From a virus, in IMG/VR virus record IMGVR_UViG_3300008416_000002, positions 1 through 31,601 of that record: a stretch of 31,601 nucleotides of DNA. The stretch is one strand, 5' to 3'. The notes under the pieces are model-generated. The model did not search any database. It had not been told where the DNA came from and worked only from the letters and a program-made list of their open reading frames with translations. Position 1 is the stretch's first letter, and every line of letters starts with the position of its first letter. Made by a program: the position numbers and the translations under genes. Of the stretch, positions 13,338 through 19,667 are shown one piece after another.

Positions 13338-13922
13338 ATGCAGCTCACCAGGAGAGCAGTCATTCAGGGATTCGTATCCGCTGTCGCAACGGTAGCGGTC
13401 GGAATGCGTGTCGCCAACAAGATGCCCAATGTCGATTTGAAAGATGCGATCGACACTTTCCGCTGGGAATTTGCAACCGATAATTATTTCTATGGCCTCG
13501 ATCTGGCCAGGCCCTGGGATGTCACAGTCATGCGTCGAATTGCCGGCGATGACTGGGAAGATGTTGCTGTGAAAGATTTGATGCAGATCTGTGCTGACTC
13601 GATCGTATCAGTTAAGAAAGAAATTGCAGTTCGAGATCCTGATAACGATTTCATGCTCGATCATAACTCTATTAAACATCCAAAATGGCAGATGCCACAC
13701 ATCACTTATCAAGAAATTGAGGAACAGGGTGTTGCTCCAGAAGGTGAAGAAGAATTTGAAGCGGCTGCGGTTATTGCAATGAGCCAGGGCATGGCTGCAT
13801 TACAGGTAGATGGTCATGGCGCACACGCATGGCCAGAGGATCATTACGATCAGACCAGCATTGACGTTGTTCGTGTTCCAGAAATCTCTACGACAGAGGA
13901 AGAATTATTTAAGCATGGTTGA
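13338..13922 (+). CDS. Protein with a twin-arginine-like leader (194 aa)
   Basis: The N-terminus MQLTRRAVIQGFVSAVATVA has a paired Arg followed by a moderately hydrophobic stretch, close to a Tat leader (S/T-R-R-x-F-L-K) but with Ala-Val at the usual Phe-Leu positions. The mature part is acidic and unrecognised: FRWEFATDNYFYGLDLARPW, a DWEDVAVKDLMQICADSI helix, and a His-rich region (GHGAHAWPEDHYDQTS) that could bind metal. It is one of three genes in this operon with such leaders. Confidence 0.6.
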   Translation: MQLTRRAVIQGFVSAVATVAVGMRVANKMPNVDLKDAIDTFRWEFATDNYFYGLDLARPWDVTVMRRIAGDDWEDVAVKDLMQICADSIVSVKKEIAVRDPDNDFMLDHNSIKHPKWQMPHITYQEIEEQGVAPEGEEEFEAAAVIAMSQGMAALQVDGHGAHAWPEDHYDQTSIDVVRVPEISTTEEELFKHG

Positions 13923-14091
13923 ACAAAAGTGGGAGCGTAACGGACGACGCATTCTCAACCTGGCAACCGGAGACGCAGAGATCTATGACACATTCAATGG
14001 GGCCAAACGGAAAAGCCGTGCCCTTCAGATGAAAAACACGAAGGCCCTTGGGCGCGGCGACATGAGACTGAAAAAGAGGAGATGGATGTGA
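13915..14091 (+). CDS. Small basic protein (58 aa)
   Basis: ATG 13915 overlaps the previous stop by 8 nt; upstream in-frame codons lie inside the preceding gene and look non-coding. The product starts MVEQKWERNGRRILNLATGD and becomes strongly basic (GAKRKSRALQ, RLKKRRWM). Its stop overlaps the GTG of the fibronectin-III gene. Perhaps a small nucleic-acid-binding or assembly protein; unrecognised. Confidence 0.5.
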   Translation: MVEQKWERNGRRILNLATGDAEIYDTFNGAKRKSRALQMKNTKALGRGDMRLKKRRWM

Positions 14092-14636
14092 GACGATTTA
14101 TACCACTGATTTTGCTAGTATTTTCAATGGCTTGCTGGGCTGGTGAAGCAACGCTATCGTGGACCGCGCCAACGCAGAACACGGACGGATCGGCGCTGAC
14201 TGACCTGGCTGGTTTCAAGATTTACGCTGGTCTCGTGCAAGGTGGACCGTATGGAGATGTCAGCATCACGATCAACAACCCAACCACGACGACATTCGTG
14301 GTGCCGGGTCTCGCTGAAGGGACAACGTACTACTTCGTAACTACGGCATTTAATAGCGCCAACCCAGTGCAGGAAAGTGACTTCTCAAACGAGGTCAGCA
14401 AACTTATTCCGCCACTGGTTCCGAATCCACCATCGATGTTGACGGTCGTCAATATGGTTGCCTTCTATGTCGTGGCTCAGGAGGATAAGTACGTCCTGGT
14501 AGCTGTTGGCGAAGTGCCGAATGGAACTCCGTGCAATCCAGACGAGACAGTGAACGGACATTACGTTGTGGCCAGGACTTCGGTGAATTGGTATGGCAGT
14601 GTGCAACCGCAAGCAGTTGTGGCGAAGTGTGCCTGA
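14088..14636 (+). CDS. Secreted fibronectin type III protein
   Basis: GTG 14088 is favoured because AGGAG sits 6 nt upstream, whereas the ATG at 14082 touches it. The leader MRRFIPLILLVFSMACWA is a Sec signal peptide. A single FN3 domain follows (about 20-110): EATLSWTAPTQNTDGS, FKIYAGLVQGGPYG, VVPGLAEGTTYYFVTTAF. A shorter C-terminal region has two Cys. FN3 domains on phage proteins usually contribute to cell-surface or carbohydrate contact; export from the host cell is unusual for a virion protein, so it may act in the periplasm. It lies next to two ORFs carrying FN3 pieces. Confidence 0.75.
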   Translation: MRRFIPLILLVFSMACWAGEATLSWTAPTQNTDGSALTDLAGFKIYAGLVQGGPYGDVSITINNPTTTTFVVPGLAEGTTYYFVTTAFNSANPVQESDFSNEVSKLIPPLVPNPPSMLTVVNMVAFYVVAQEDKYVLVAVGEVPNGTPCNPDETVNGHYVVARTSVNWYGSVQPQAVVAKCA

Positions 14637-14746
14637 AGCGCATCAAGGAGTGGTGGAGTCGTTTGACAGCGCAGCCACCTGACGACAGACAGAATCCGAA
14701 ACCGGCAACGAACTTGACCGTGACGGTCACCAGGAGCGAAGCATGA
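14627..14746 (+). CDS. Short ORF ending in the first strand of an FN3 domain (39 aa)
   Basis: A GTG at 14627 overlaps the stop of the FN3 gene. The ORF begins with an amphipathic helix (LKRIKEWWSRLTAQ) and ends NPKPATNLTVTVTRSEA, which is the typical opening strand of an FN3 domain. The rest of that domain continues in the next ORF, which begins at an ATGA overlap. Either reinitiation makes two products or a -1 shift near 14743 would fuse them; no classic slippery heptamer is seen. Confidence 0.45.
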   Translation: MCLKRIKEWWSRLTAQPPDDRQNPKPATNLTVTVTRSEA

Positions 14747-15054
14747 CGATGAATGCAACGGTGGGATGGACACTTCCCACAGAACGTGAGAGCGATAATC
14801 CTTTGCCAGAGACTGCGATCAAGGAAAGTATCATCTCGATCAAAGTTGATGGCGCTCCCAGTTTCACAGAGTTGGATCGAGTACCGTCACCAGGTACGTC
14901 GCATCTGATTCCGGATCTAGCTGATGGAACCTGGGTGTGGCAAGTGGAAATTGTTGATAACGCAGGGAGGATATCCGCACCAGCGGAGCAGACTTTTCTC
15001 ATAGATGATTCGCCACCGAAACCAGCTACAGGACTTACGGTTGATCTTTCATGA
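14743..15054 (+). CDS. FN3-like domain protein (103 aa)
   Basis: The product holds strands B to G of an FN3-like fold: NATVGWTLPTERESDNPLPE, IISIKVDGAP, LIPDLADGTWVWQVEIVDNA. It ends SPPKPATGLTVDLS, again the opening strand of an FN3 domain, just before a stop. The missing first strand is supplied by the preceding ORF. No signal peptide is present if translated alone. The arrangement suggests a degraded or programmed multi-FN3 protein. Confidence 0.6.
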   Translation: MTMNATVGWTLPTERESDNPLPETAIKESIISIKVDGAPSFTELDRVPSPGTSHLIPDLADGTWVWQVEIVDNAGRISAPAEQTFLIDDSPPKPATGLTVDLS

Positions 15055-15314
15055 TCATCGTGTACATCCTGGCTGCTGTGCTGTTCATTTTATTGATCGG
15101 CATTCCCTGGTTGAACGGTGTCCTGGATTTCATCATGGCCTATCGTTTTGCGAAGAACCATCACACCGATAAGACAGCAGCACTGCTGAACTGGAACGCA
15201 TTCAAGTGGTCCTGGTTGCATCAGCTCGATGCGATGGTGGAAGCGATGCCGTTCCTGCGGAAAGACCTGACCGAGACGTTCGGCATCAGGCCGGATGATG
15301 GAAGAACGACATGA
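15051..15314 (+). CDS. Single-span membrane protein (87 aa)
   Basis: Begins MIIVYILAAVLFILLIGIPW, an N-terminal transmembrane segment, followed by a hydrophilic, partly helical domain with aromatic residues (NWNAFKWSWLHQL) and an acidic/basic tail. The ATG overlaps the previous stop (ATGA) and its stop overlaps the next ATG. Lysis-associated function (holin or inner-membrane spanin) is possible but unsupported. Confidence 0.62.
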   Translation: MIIVYILAAVLFILLIGIPWLNGVLDFIMAYRFAKNHHTDKTAALLNWNAFKWSWLHQLDAMVEAMPFLRKDLTETFGIRPDDGRTT

Positions 15315-15658
15315 ATAAAAATCCTTTATGGATTATTGCTGTTGCGATAGCTGCACTGGCTGTCATATTGGTCAACCTTCCTGACGATCATTGGAGCCTG
15401 GTGTACGAAGCGATACAAGTGCCGGAGCTGGTGTGCGATGACGATGGTAATTGTGTTCCAGGAGATCAGAAGCGATTCGTGTTGTTCAATGAAGATGGGC
15501 TCACGCAACCTGAGTGCAAAGATCTATTCGACGAACATCTGCGACGACTGAACAACAATGGTGCGGTGATCGAGTACGAGATTCAGTGCGAGCATTTAAT
15601 GACGAAGGGTCACGGCTATCTGTTCCAGTATCAGAACCAGTGGCTGCTGCCACCATGA
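15311..15658 (+). CDS. Membrane-anchored or secreted Cys-containing protein (115 aa)
   Basis: The N-terminus NPLWIIAVAIAALAVILVNL is one hydrophobic span with few positive charges after it, so the C-terminal part should face the periplasm. It contains four Cys (VCDDDGNCVPG, ECKDLF, QCEHL) compatible with two disulfides. No lipobox. Coupled by ATGA overlaps to both neighbours, the second of which is the Tat-leader capsid-like protein. Confidence 0.62.
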   Translation: MNKNPLWIIAVAIAALAVILVNLPDDHWSLVYEAIQVPELVCDDDGNCVPGDQKRFVLFNEDGLTQPECKDLFDEHLRRLNNNGAVIEYEIQCEHLMTKGHGYLFQYQNQWLLPP

Positions 15659-15975
15659 ATAGACGAGATTTCATAGTCAGCGCGATCGGTGCTACGGTCA
15701 TGGCAGCGGTGCCTGCGACGAAAAAAACAACACTGCTTCACGATGCAGCACATCACGATCTCAACGGTGGATTCGGTCTTGCTCCACTCAAGCCTGAAGG
15801 TGGAACTGTCCTGTATGATCAGGGAGAGAGAATGGCCAGAGCTTTGGCCAGGTCCATGATGCAAACAAAAGAAGCGGTAGCTTCCAGGGTGCTAGGGGAG
15901 GCATTCGATGTCGATCACGAAGAAGACGGATACACATACCGGACATACAAAACAGGAAAACGCATCATCGGATGA
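15655..15975 (+). CDS. Tat-leader protein with internally deleted major-capsid-like sequence
   Basis: The 106-aa product opens MNRRDFIVSAIGATVMAAVP, a textbook twin-arginine leader. The rest matches the major capsid protein at 30597: residues 40-57 (APLKPEGGTVLYDQG core) align to capsid 53-70 (APVKPEGEGVAYDQG core) with 12 of 18 identical, and residues 61-85 (ARALARSMMQTKE core) align to capsid 107-131 (ARALARSLQHTKE core) with 12 of 25 identical. The 36 capsid residues between these blocks are reduced to 3. ATG 15655 overlaps the previous stop (ATGA). It could be a decoy, an assembly regulator, or a capsid relic with an acquired leader. Confidence 0.7.
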   Translation: MNRRDFIVSAIGATVMAAVPATKKTTLLHDAAHHDLNGGFGLAPLKPEGGTVLYDQGERMARALARSMMQTKEAVASRVLGEAFDVDHEEDGYTYRTYKTGKRIIG

Positions 15976-16207
15976 TGGCCAGATGCGCTTCGAGGATGAT
16001 GGAGTATATCCAGCATCAAGGCTGAGAGAGTGCAGTATTTGTCAAGGTCCATTCGATCTCGACACGGAGGGAGGGAGCGAAGGCAATATAGGAATCTTGC
16101 CGGTAGCTTTTTGCCCCACCTGCAAGGTAGGGATTCTGGAGTACGCTGAATTTCAGCAACCAGGATTCGACTGTCCGCACTGTGGAGAATACATCGGAGA
16201 TGAGTAG
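15908..16207 (+). CDS. Small zinc-ribbon protein
   Basis: Three CxxC pairs are visible in the 99-aa product: CSIC, CPTCK and CPHCGEY, enough for one zinc ribbon plus a third pair. ATG 15908 is preceded by a very strong GGGGAGG, although it lies 68 nt inside the previous gene; ATG 15983 would give a shorter form keeping all Cys pairs. The N-terminal part (KKTDTHTGHTKQENASSDDG) looks disordered. Likely a protein- or nucleic-acid-binding adaptor. Confidence 0.62.
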   Translation: MSITKKTDTHTGHTKQENASSDDGQMRFEDDGVYPASRLRECSICQGPFDLDTEGGSEGNIGILPVAFCPTCKVGILEYAEFQQPGFDCPHCGEYIGDE

Positions 16208-16478
16208 ACCGACTGAAGGCAAGGTGATTGAGCCAAGTACCTCCGGCGACATTGGCGAAGTGATGCTGGAGCAAGCCGTTGCAGCACTCCTGGCAGAAGA
16301 CGTAATCCCCAGAGTTCTCCAGGTTAGCCTGGAAGATAAATTCGATGAGCTGAGTGACCTGGCTCGTAAGCATGGAATTACCTGGATGATCCGAGGTGAC
16401 TTCTCGGATGGCGAGTGGTGTCTTCACAATCTCAAGGAAGGAGATGAGAAGGTCAGCTACTGGAATAAACCATGGTGA
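16200..16478 (+). CDS. Unknown acidic protein (92 aa)
   Basis: ATG 16200 overlaps the previous stop; a GTG at 16182 in frame is an alternative. The protein is helical in the middle (VMLEQAVAALLAEDVIPRVL, DKFDELSDLARKHGI) and ends with a Trp-containing beta segment (TWMIRGDFSDGEWCLHNL). No family is recognised and no membrane segment is present. Confidence 0.6.
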   Translation: MSRPTEGKVIEPSTSGDIGEVMLEQAVAALLAEDVIPRVLQVSLEDKFDELSDLARKHGITWMIRGDFSDGEWCLHNLKEGDEKVSYWNKPW

Positions 16479-16633
16479 GATGTCAGCATCATTACTGTCG
16501 TTGTATGCGAGCCAACGAACTGGCTCAGATGGACATGCTGCAAGAAGCAATGCAGGTTCATAATCAGGAAGTTCGTTGTCGTAAAATAGAGGAGCAAGAC
16601 CATGACCAATCAAGTAGTAGCGTACACACCTAA
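16472..16633 (+). CDS. Tiny Cys/His-rich protein (53 aa)
   Basis: ATG 16472 overlaps the previous gene. The product starts MVRCQHHYCRCMRANELAQM and later has EVRCRK: Cys4, His6, His7, Cys9, Cys11 and Cys36 can bind zinc. A helical segment (MDMLQEAMQVHNQE) separates the clusters and the tail is Ser-rich. It runs 32 nt into the next gene. The gap would otherwise be non-coding, and the Cys/His pattern resembles the other tiny zinc proteins nearby. Confidence 0.45.
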   Translation: MVRCQHHYCRCMRANELAQMDMLQEAMQVHNQEVRCRKIEEQDHDQSSSSVHT

Positions 16634-17279
16634 CGAGCTGGTCATCGCTCAGCGCACAGTGCGCGGCTGGTGTGCAGAAAATATTCGCCGGCTGTACCGG
16701 CAGAAGCAGGACGCACAGAAAAACGTCGAGACTGCCATCTCTGGCAAATTCAACTCGAAACCATTCAAGTCCCTGGTAAAACGATGTGAACGTCGCATCG
16801 TGTACTACAAGAAGATTGGCAAAGCGATCAAGCTGGGCTACATGATCGTGCCGAACTTCGATTTGGATCTGTTCGCAGTGAGAACCAGTCAGAAGAAACC
16901 ACGGAAGCAGACCAGCACCTGGGATGCGAGCTTCAACCAGGAAGGCCAGCAGTTAGTTGAAGGTGAAGGTCGATATGTGGATGTCCATCCATTCTGGGCT
17001 GAGGGTGAGCGACCAAACGGCGATAAGACGCAGACGTTTTATTTTCCAACAGCCTTCGACGAGGAGATCACATTCCCTGTCACGATCATCCAGCCTGGAA
17101 TTGTGAAAGAGACAACGCGAGCCATGGGACACAAACTGTTCGACCAGGTTGGAGTGGCAACAGGTCGCAGAGTGTTTCGAGCTGATCCGATTGTCTGTGG
17201 AAGATTCCTCGATCCAATCGGGCGTGACAAGGCAGTGACATTCTTCATTGCCTGGTGGATGGACCAGGACGACATCTGA
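16602..17279 (+). CDS. Unknown phage protein (225 aa)
   Basis: Not recognised. ATG 16602 has GAGGAG upstream. The first half is basic and helical (RRLYRQKQDAQKNVETAI, SLVKRCERRIVYYKKIG, KAIKLGYMIVPNFDLDLF); the second half is beta-rich (FYFPTAFDEEITFPVTIIQ, FRADPIVCGRFLDPIG) and ends with FFIAWWMDQDDI. It is one of the larger products of the small-gene block, so a structural or DNA-associated role is plausible. No catalytic motif is seen. Confidence 0.72.
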   Translation: MTNQVVAYTPNELVIAQRTVRGWCAENIRRLYRQKQDAQKNVETAISGKFNSKPFKSLVKRCERRIVYYKKIGKAIKLGYMIVPNFDLDLFAVRTSQKKPRKQTSTWDASFNQEGQQLVEGEGRYVDVHPFWAEGERPNGDKTQTFYFPTAFDEEITFPVTIIQPGIVKETTRAMGHKLFDQVGVATGRRVFRADPIVCGRFLDPIGRDKAVTFFIAWWMDQDDI

Positions 17280-17482
17280 TGAGTGACATGACCCTGGAGC
17301 AGGCAGAGGAAATCCTGCGGAAGATGGGTATGAACGATCATCGCAATCCAACGAGTGAGCAACGCACAGCGAAGAACCTATACTTCGATAAGGTGATCGT
17401 GCCGAAGTATGGCTCGCTCGATGACGTACCTGATCACCTGGAGCCTGATTACATGGAAGGCTGGACAACGGTGTACCCATGA
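17279..17482 (+). CDS. Unknown small acidic protein (67 aa)
   Basis: ATG 17279 overlaps the previous TGA; the listed longer frame begins inside that gene. The product is MSDMTLEQAEEILRKMGMND, then TSEQRTAKNLYFDKVIVPKY and an acidic aromatic tail (DYMEGWTTVYP). It is probably a two-helix protein. The stop overlaps the next ATG (ATGA). Unrecognised. Confidence 0.62.
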   Translation: MSDMTLEQAEEILRKMGMNDHRNPTSEQRTAKNLYFDKVIVPKYGSLDDVPDHLEPDYMEGWTTVYP

Positions 17483-17820
17483 AACGAAGAAAGTTTATTA
17501 AAGCGATGGCTGCTGGTGCAGCCGTACCTGTTGCAGCACTGGGAGATGACCAGGAGGTTCCTTACGCAGTAGATCCTGGGCATCCGGAAGTCATGCCGGT
17601 GATTCAGTACATCGGTAACCTGGGTGAGCCGATCAAGGCCATGACCGTGTTCCGAGATTCAGTCATTATCGTGACGGAGTACGGCAAGGTGTATCGGATG
17701 ACATACGATCTGGATATCCACAACATTGGATTCACATTTGAACATCGCATTCATGAGAGCGACTTGGCAGATGGGCCGCCAACAGAATGGCCCAAGTTTT
17801 ATGACGACCGGAGATTCTGA
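17479..17820 (+). CDS. Protein with a canonical twin-arginine leader (113 aa)
   Basis: MKRRKFIKAMAAGAAVPVAA is a near-perfect Tat leader (K-R-R-x-F-I-K), with likely cleavage around AALG-DDQ. The mature part is about 90 aa and beta-rich: EVMPVIQYIGNLGEPIKAMT, RDSVIIVTEYGKVYRMTYDL, GFTFEHRIHESD. The repeated strand pattern could be one small beta-propeller-like or beta-sandwich module. No cofactor motif is evident. Tat export normally means folding in the cytoplasm before transport, which is unusual for a phage protein. Confidence 0.7.
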   Translation: MKRRKFIKAMAAGAAVPVAALGDDQEVPYAVDPGHPEVMPVIQYIGNLGEPIKAMTVFRDSVIIVTEYGKVYRMTYDLDIHNIGFTFEHRIHESDLADGPPTEWPKFYDDRRF

Positions 17821-18077
17821 TGTTCGCTAAAGAGATACCAGACTTCCTCGAAGAAGTAATGGAGCAGCTTGCGATCGGTATCGATCGAGTTGCCGATAAA
17901 AATCTGGCGATAGTCGAGCCGCCTGCTGGTGTAGATCCACCGGCAGTGCCTCGCAGATACCCTGATCAGGTGGAGATCATGCTGAACGTCGATGCCAAGA
18001 TCGATGATGGCACTGCTGAGGGCGGATACGAGAACCAGACTATCTGGGTCAAGATCCCCTGGCCAACGAGAGAGTGA
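17820..18077 (+). CDS. Unknown small protein (85 aa)
   Basis: Starts at an overlapping A of the previous stop (TGATG). A helical acidic N-terminus (DFLEEVMEQLAIGIDRVADK) leads to a Pro-rich linker (PPAGVDPPAVPRRYPDQ) and a C-terminal beta segment (VEIMLNVDAKIDD, TIWVKIPWPTRE). It is coupled to the ParB-like gene by GTGA. No family is recognised. Confidence 0.62.
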   Translation: MFAKEIPDFLEEVMEQLAIGIDRVADKNLAIVEPPAGVDPPAVPRRYPDQVEIMLNVDAKIDDGTAEGGYENQTIWVKIPWPTRE

Positions 18078-18493
18078 AGCCAGTTCCTGATTTTGTGGTG
18101 GCTGATGTACCGACAATCGGAAAGCGGAAGTTCATCAAGTCGCGACCAGGTAAGGATCATGATTGGTGGTTGCGTAAGACGTTCGGACAAGAGATGGTGA
18201 TGATCAAGGCTGAAGACTTTGAGGCTGGATGGTCTAAGGATTCAGATTATCGTCCACCAGACCTGTCGAGGAGCAAGCCTCACCGTATCGAACAGGCTGA
18301 AAAGTTCCTTGCTGAGAATGAAGTCATTGAGACTGGCAACATACAGGTCAAGGTAAATGGACATATCTCATTCAGGGACGGTCGGCACAGAGTTCGCGTA
18401 CTGCTGAACCTGGGAATGGAATACATACCAGTGACCATGACAAAGGAATCGGTGGATCTTTTCGAGCGGTACTATCCATGCGACCAGGATTGA
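18074..18493 (+). CDS. ParB/sulfiredoxin-like domain protein
   Basis: The 139-aa product carries VNGHISFRDGRHRVRVLLNL and then GMEYIPVTMTKE near residues 95-125, matching the GxHxxxDGRHR...IPV signature of ParB/Srx-type nucleotide-binding folds. A DPD-like front motif of classic ParB is not evident, and no helix-turn-helix follows. Phage proteins with this core include nucleases, kinases and unknowns, so biochemical function cannot be fixed. Start is GTG, overlapping the previous stop. Confidence 0.6.
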   Translation: MKPVPDFVVADVPTIGKRKFIKSRPGKDHDWWLRKTFGQEMVMIKAEDFEAGWSKDSDYRPPDLSRSKPHRIEQAEKFLAENEVIETGNIQVKVNGHISFRDGRHRVRVLLNLGMEYIPVTMTKESVDLFERYYPCDQD

Positions 18494-18612
18494 TGCAGTG
18501 CTGCCGGTGTCGTCAAGGTTGGAAGGACAGGCCAGGTGAGTACCGTCAGATCAACTTCTGCCCCAAGTGTTTCAGCGTGTATTGGGTGTGGCTGACGTAC
18601 AAGAACAGGTAG
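18493..18612 (+). CDS. Tiny zinc-ribbon protein (39 aa)
   Basis: ATG 18493 overlaps the previous TGA (TGATG); an in-frame ATG at 18478 would add five residues. The sequence MQCCRCRQGWKDRPGEYRQI is followed by NFCPKCFSVYW and a basic end. CxxC (CCRC) and CxxC (CPKC) separated by 19 residues form a minimal zinc ribbon. It is likely a regulatory or adaptor peptide. Confidence 0.55.
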   Translation: MQCCRCRQGWKDRPGEYRQINFCPKCFSVYWVWLTYKNR

Positions 18613-18649
18613 TTTTAGATTAGGATGATATTAGGATGGGAGAGGGCAT

Positions 18650-18751
18650 GTGGGCCTGAAGAAGAAGCTGGGTGAAGCGTTACAGATTATTTTCTTCCTG
18701 GCTGCTGTTTGCCTGGTTTTCTATGTGGGATACTTCCTGACCAGCGGATAG
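18650..18751 (+). CDS. Tiny single-span membrane protein (33 aa)
   Basis: GTG 18650 lies behind GGGAGAGG and opens VGLKKKLGEALQIIFFLAAV, then CLVFYVGYFLTSG. Three Lys at the N-terminus precede a single hydrophobic span, giving an N-in topology. The 37 bp upstream hold an imperfect direct repeat (TTAGATTAGGATGATATTAGGATGG is split as TTAGATTAGGATG and ATATTAGGATGG). Function is unknown. Confidence 0.55.
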   Translation: MGLKKKLGEALQIIFFLAAVCLVFYVGYFLTSG

Positions 18752-18761
18752 GGGAATTGAC

Positions 18762-18971
18762 ATGGCAAGAACAGTAACCGTGCCGGTATTCATTGCCGTG
18801 CTGACAGCAAGTGCCGAAGATGTCAGGCCACAGATCGTCGTGACTGATCAGAAGTTCGGTAACAAACGATTCAACGATTATATTTGGTTCCGATCGACAG
18901 TCGATATCGATATACCTGATGTAGTGACGCCAGCAGTATCGACACCATCGACACCTGAGCCTGATCCGTAA
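18762..18971 (+). CDS. Unknown small protein with Pro-rich tail (69 aa)
   Basis: The N-terminus MARTVTVPVFIAVLTASAED is mildly hydrophobic and could be a weak signal peptide. It is followed by a beta-rich segment (QIVVTDQKFGNKRFNDYIWF) and a Val/Pro/Thr tail (VVTPAVSTPSTPEPDP). RBS GGGGAATTG lies upstream. No family is recognised. Confidence 0.58.
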   Translation: MARTVTVPVFIAVLTASAEDVRPQIVVTDQKFGNKRFNDYIWFRSTVDIDIPDVVTPAVSTPSTPEPDP

Positions 18972-18972
18972 G

Positions 18973-19146
18973 GTGGAGCGATCTGAATACTTGGATCGTC
19001 TGATTCATAGATGCGAGAAGACAGGGCATCGAGCTACAGTATTGCAGGACGGTCGAGTTCAGCCAGAGGGTGAGCAGCCGATGTCAGGCAAGGATTTTGC
19101 CCACTGGGTTTACATGGTTGAAGAACAAGTGAGGAGAAGACGATGA
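18973..19146 (+). CDS. Unknown small charged protein (57 aa)
   Basis: A GTG at 18973 opens VERSEYLDRLIHRCEKTGHR and continues TVLQDGRVQPEGEQPMSGKD, ending in a basic helix (WVYMVEEQVRRRR). The stop overlaps the ATG at 19143 (ATGA), which supports expression. The ribosome site is weak. It fills what would otherwise be a 170-bp gap; unrecognised. Confidence 0.52.
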   Translation: MERSEYLDRLIHRCEKTGHRATVLQDGRVQPEGEQPMSGKDFAHWVYMVEEQVRRRR

Positions 19147-19385
19147 GCGTGATTTTCTACTGTGATGGACCTGGTTGCATCAAGAAGGCAGCCGGGCAGA
19201 TAGGACCGGAGGGCTGGGACAGCCCTCAAGACTGGAGTGGAATCAGTGATGGTGACAAGATCTACGATCTGTGCAGCCAGAGGTGTTCTGATATGCGGAA
19301 AGCGGAGATCGACAAGAATCAGCCGGTAGAAGAAGCTGAGGAGCAGACCATCACGCCGGATGACGTAGGCACTCTCAAAGTATAG
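19143..19385 (+). CDS. Small zinc-binding protein (80 aa)
   Basis: The product contains FYCDGPGCIKKA and, after a Trp-rich loop (GWDSPQDWSGIS), YDLCSQRCSD, so two Cys pairs (C-x4-C and C-x3-C) can hold one zinc. A charged C-terminal tail (EEAEEQTITPDD) follows. The architecture is like treble-clef fingers used for protein contacts. It lies at the end of the small-gene block, coupled to the previous gene. Confidence 0.65.
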   Translation: MSVIFYCDGPGCIKKAAGQIGPEGWDSPQDWSGISDGDKIYDLCSQRCSDMRKAEIDKNQPVEEAEEQTITPDDVGTLKV

Positions 19386-19388
19386 AAT
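19360..19388 (+). promoter_or_regulatory. Candidate rightward promoter upstream of the large terminase genes
   Basis: ATGACG (19360-19365), 17 bp, TAGAAT (19383-19388). Four of six and five of six positions match sigma-70 consensus. The -10 overlaps the stop of the preceding gene and lies 48 bp before the next ATG. A 5-bp hairpin GCGGA/TCCGC follows in the leader (19394-19410). Confidence 0.42.
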
Positions 19389-19436
19389 ATCCAGCGGATA
19401 GAAAGTCCGCACTGTCGCCGCCTGGAGGATGCAAGC

Positions 19437-19667
19437 ATGCCACTCAAAAAAGGTAGCAGTGATGCGGCTGTCAGCTCAAATATCAGTGAGCTGGTGCAAA
19501 CGGGCAGACCGCAAGATCAAGCCATCGCAATCGCGATGAGTAAGGCTGGCCGATCAAAGAAGAAGCACAAGCCAGGTAATCCGCACGGAATGAAATCAGG
19601 GCATCCATACATGGGTGATCCGATGGCAGCCAGGCCGGCGCACCATCGCAACAAGCACGATATGTGA
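19437..19667 (+). CDS. Small basic head-region protein (76 aa)
   Basis: [20 protein letters not shown], then [20 protein letters not shown] matches a common short phage protein ([38 protein letters not shown]) encoded next to terminase and portal genes of many environmental phages. The C-terminal part is His/Pro/Lys-rich ([15 protein letters not shown]). It is cytosolic with unknown function, possibly virion-associated. RBS GGAGG lies upstream. Confidence 0.72.
   Translation: MPLKKGSSDAAVSSNISELVQTGRPQDQAIAIAMSKAGRSKKKHKPGNPHGMKSGHPYMGDPMAARPAHHRNKHDM

Noticed and set aside
15915-16613. 232-aa minus-strand open frame
   Set aside because: It lies antisense to four coupled rightward genes with good ribosome sites and zinc motifs; no promoter or family is apparent.
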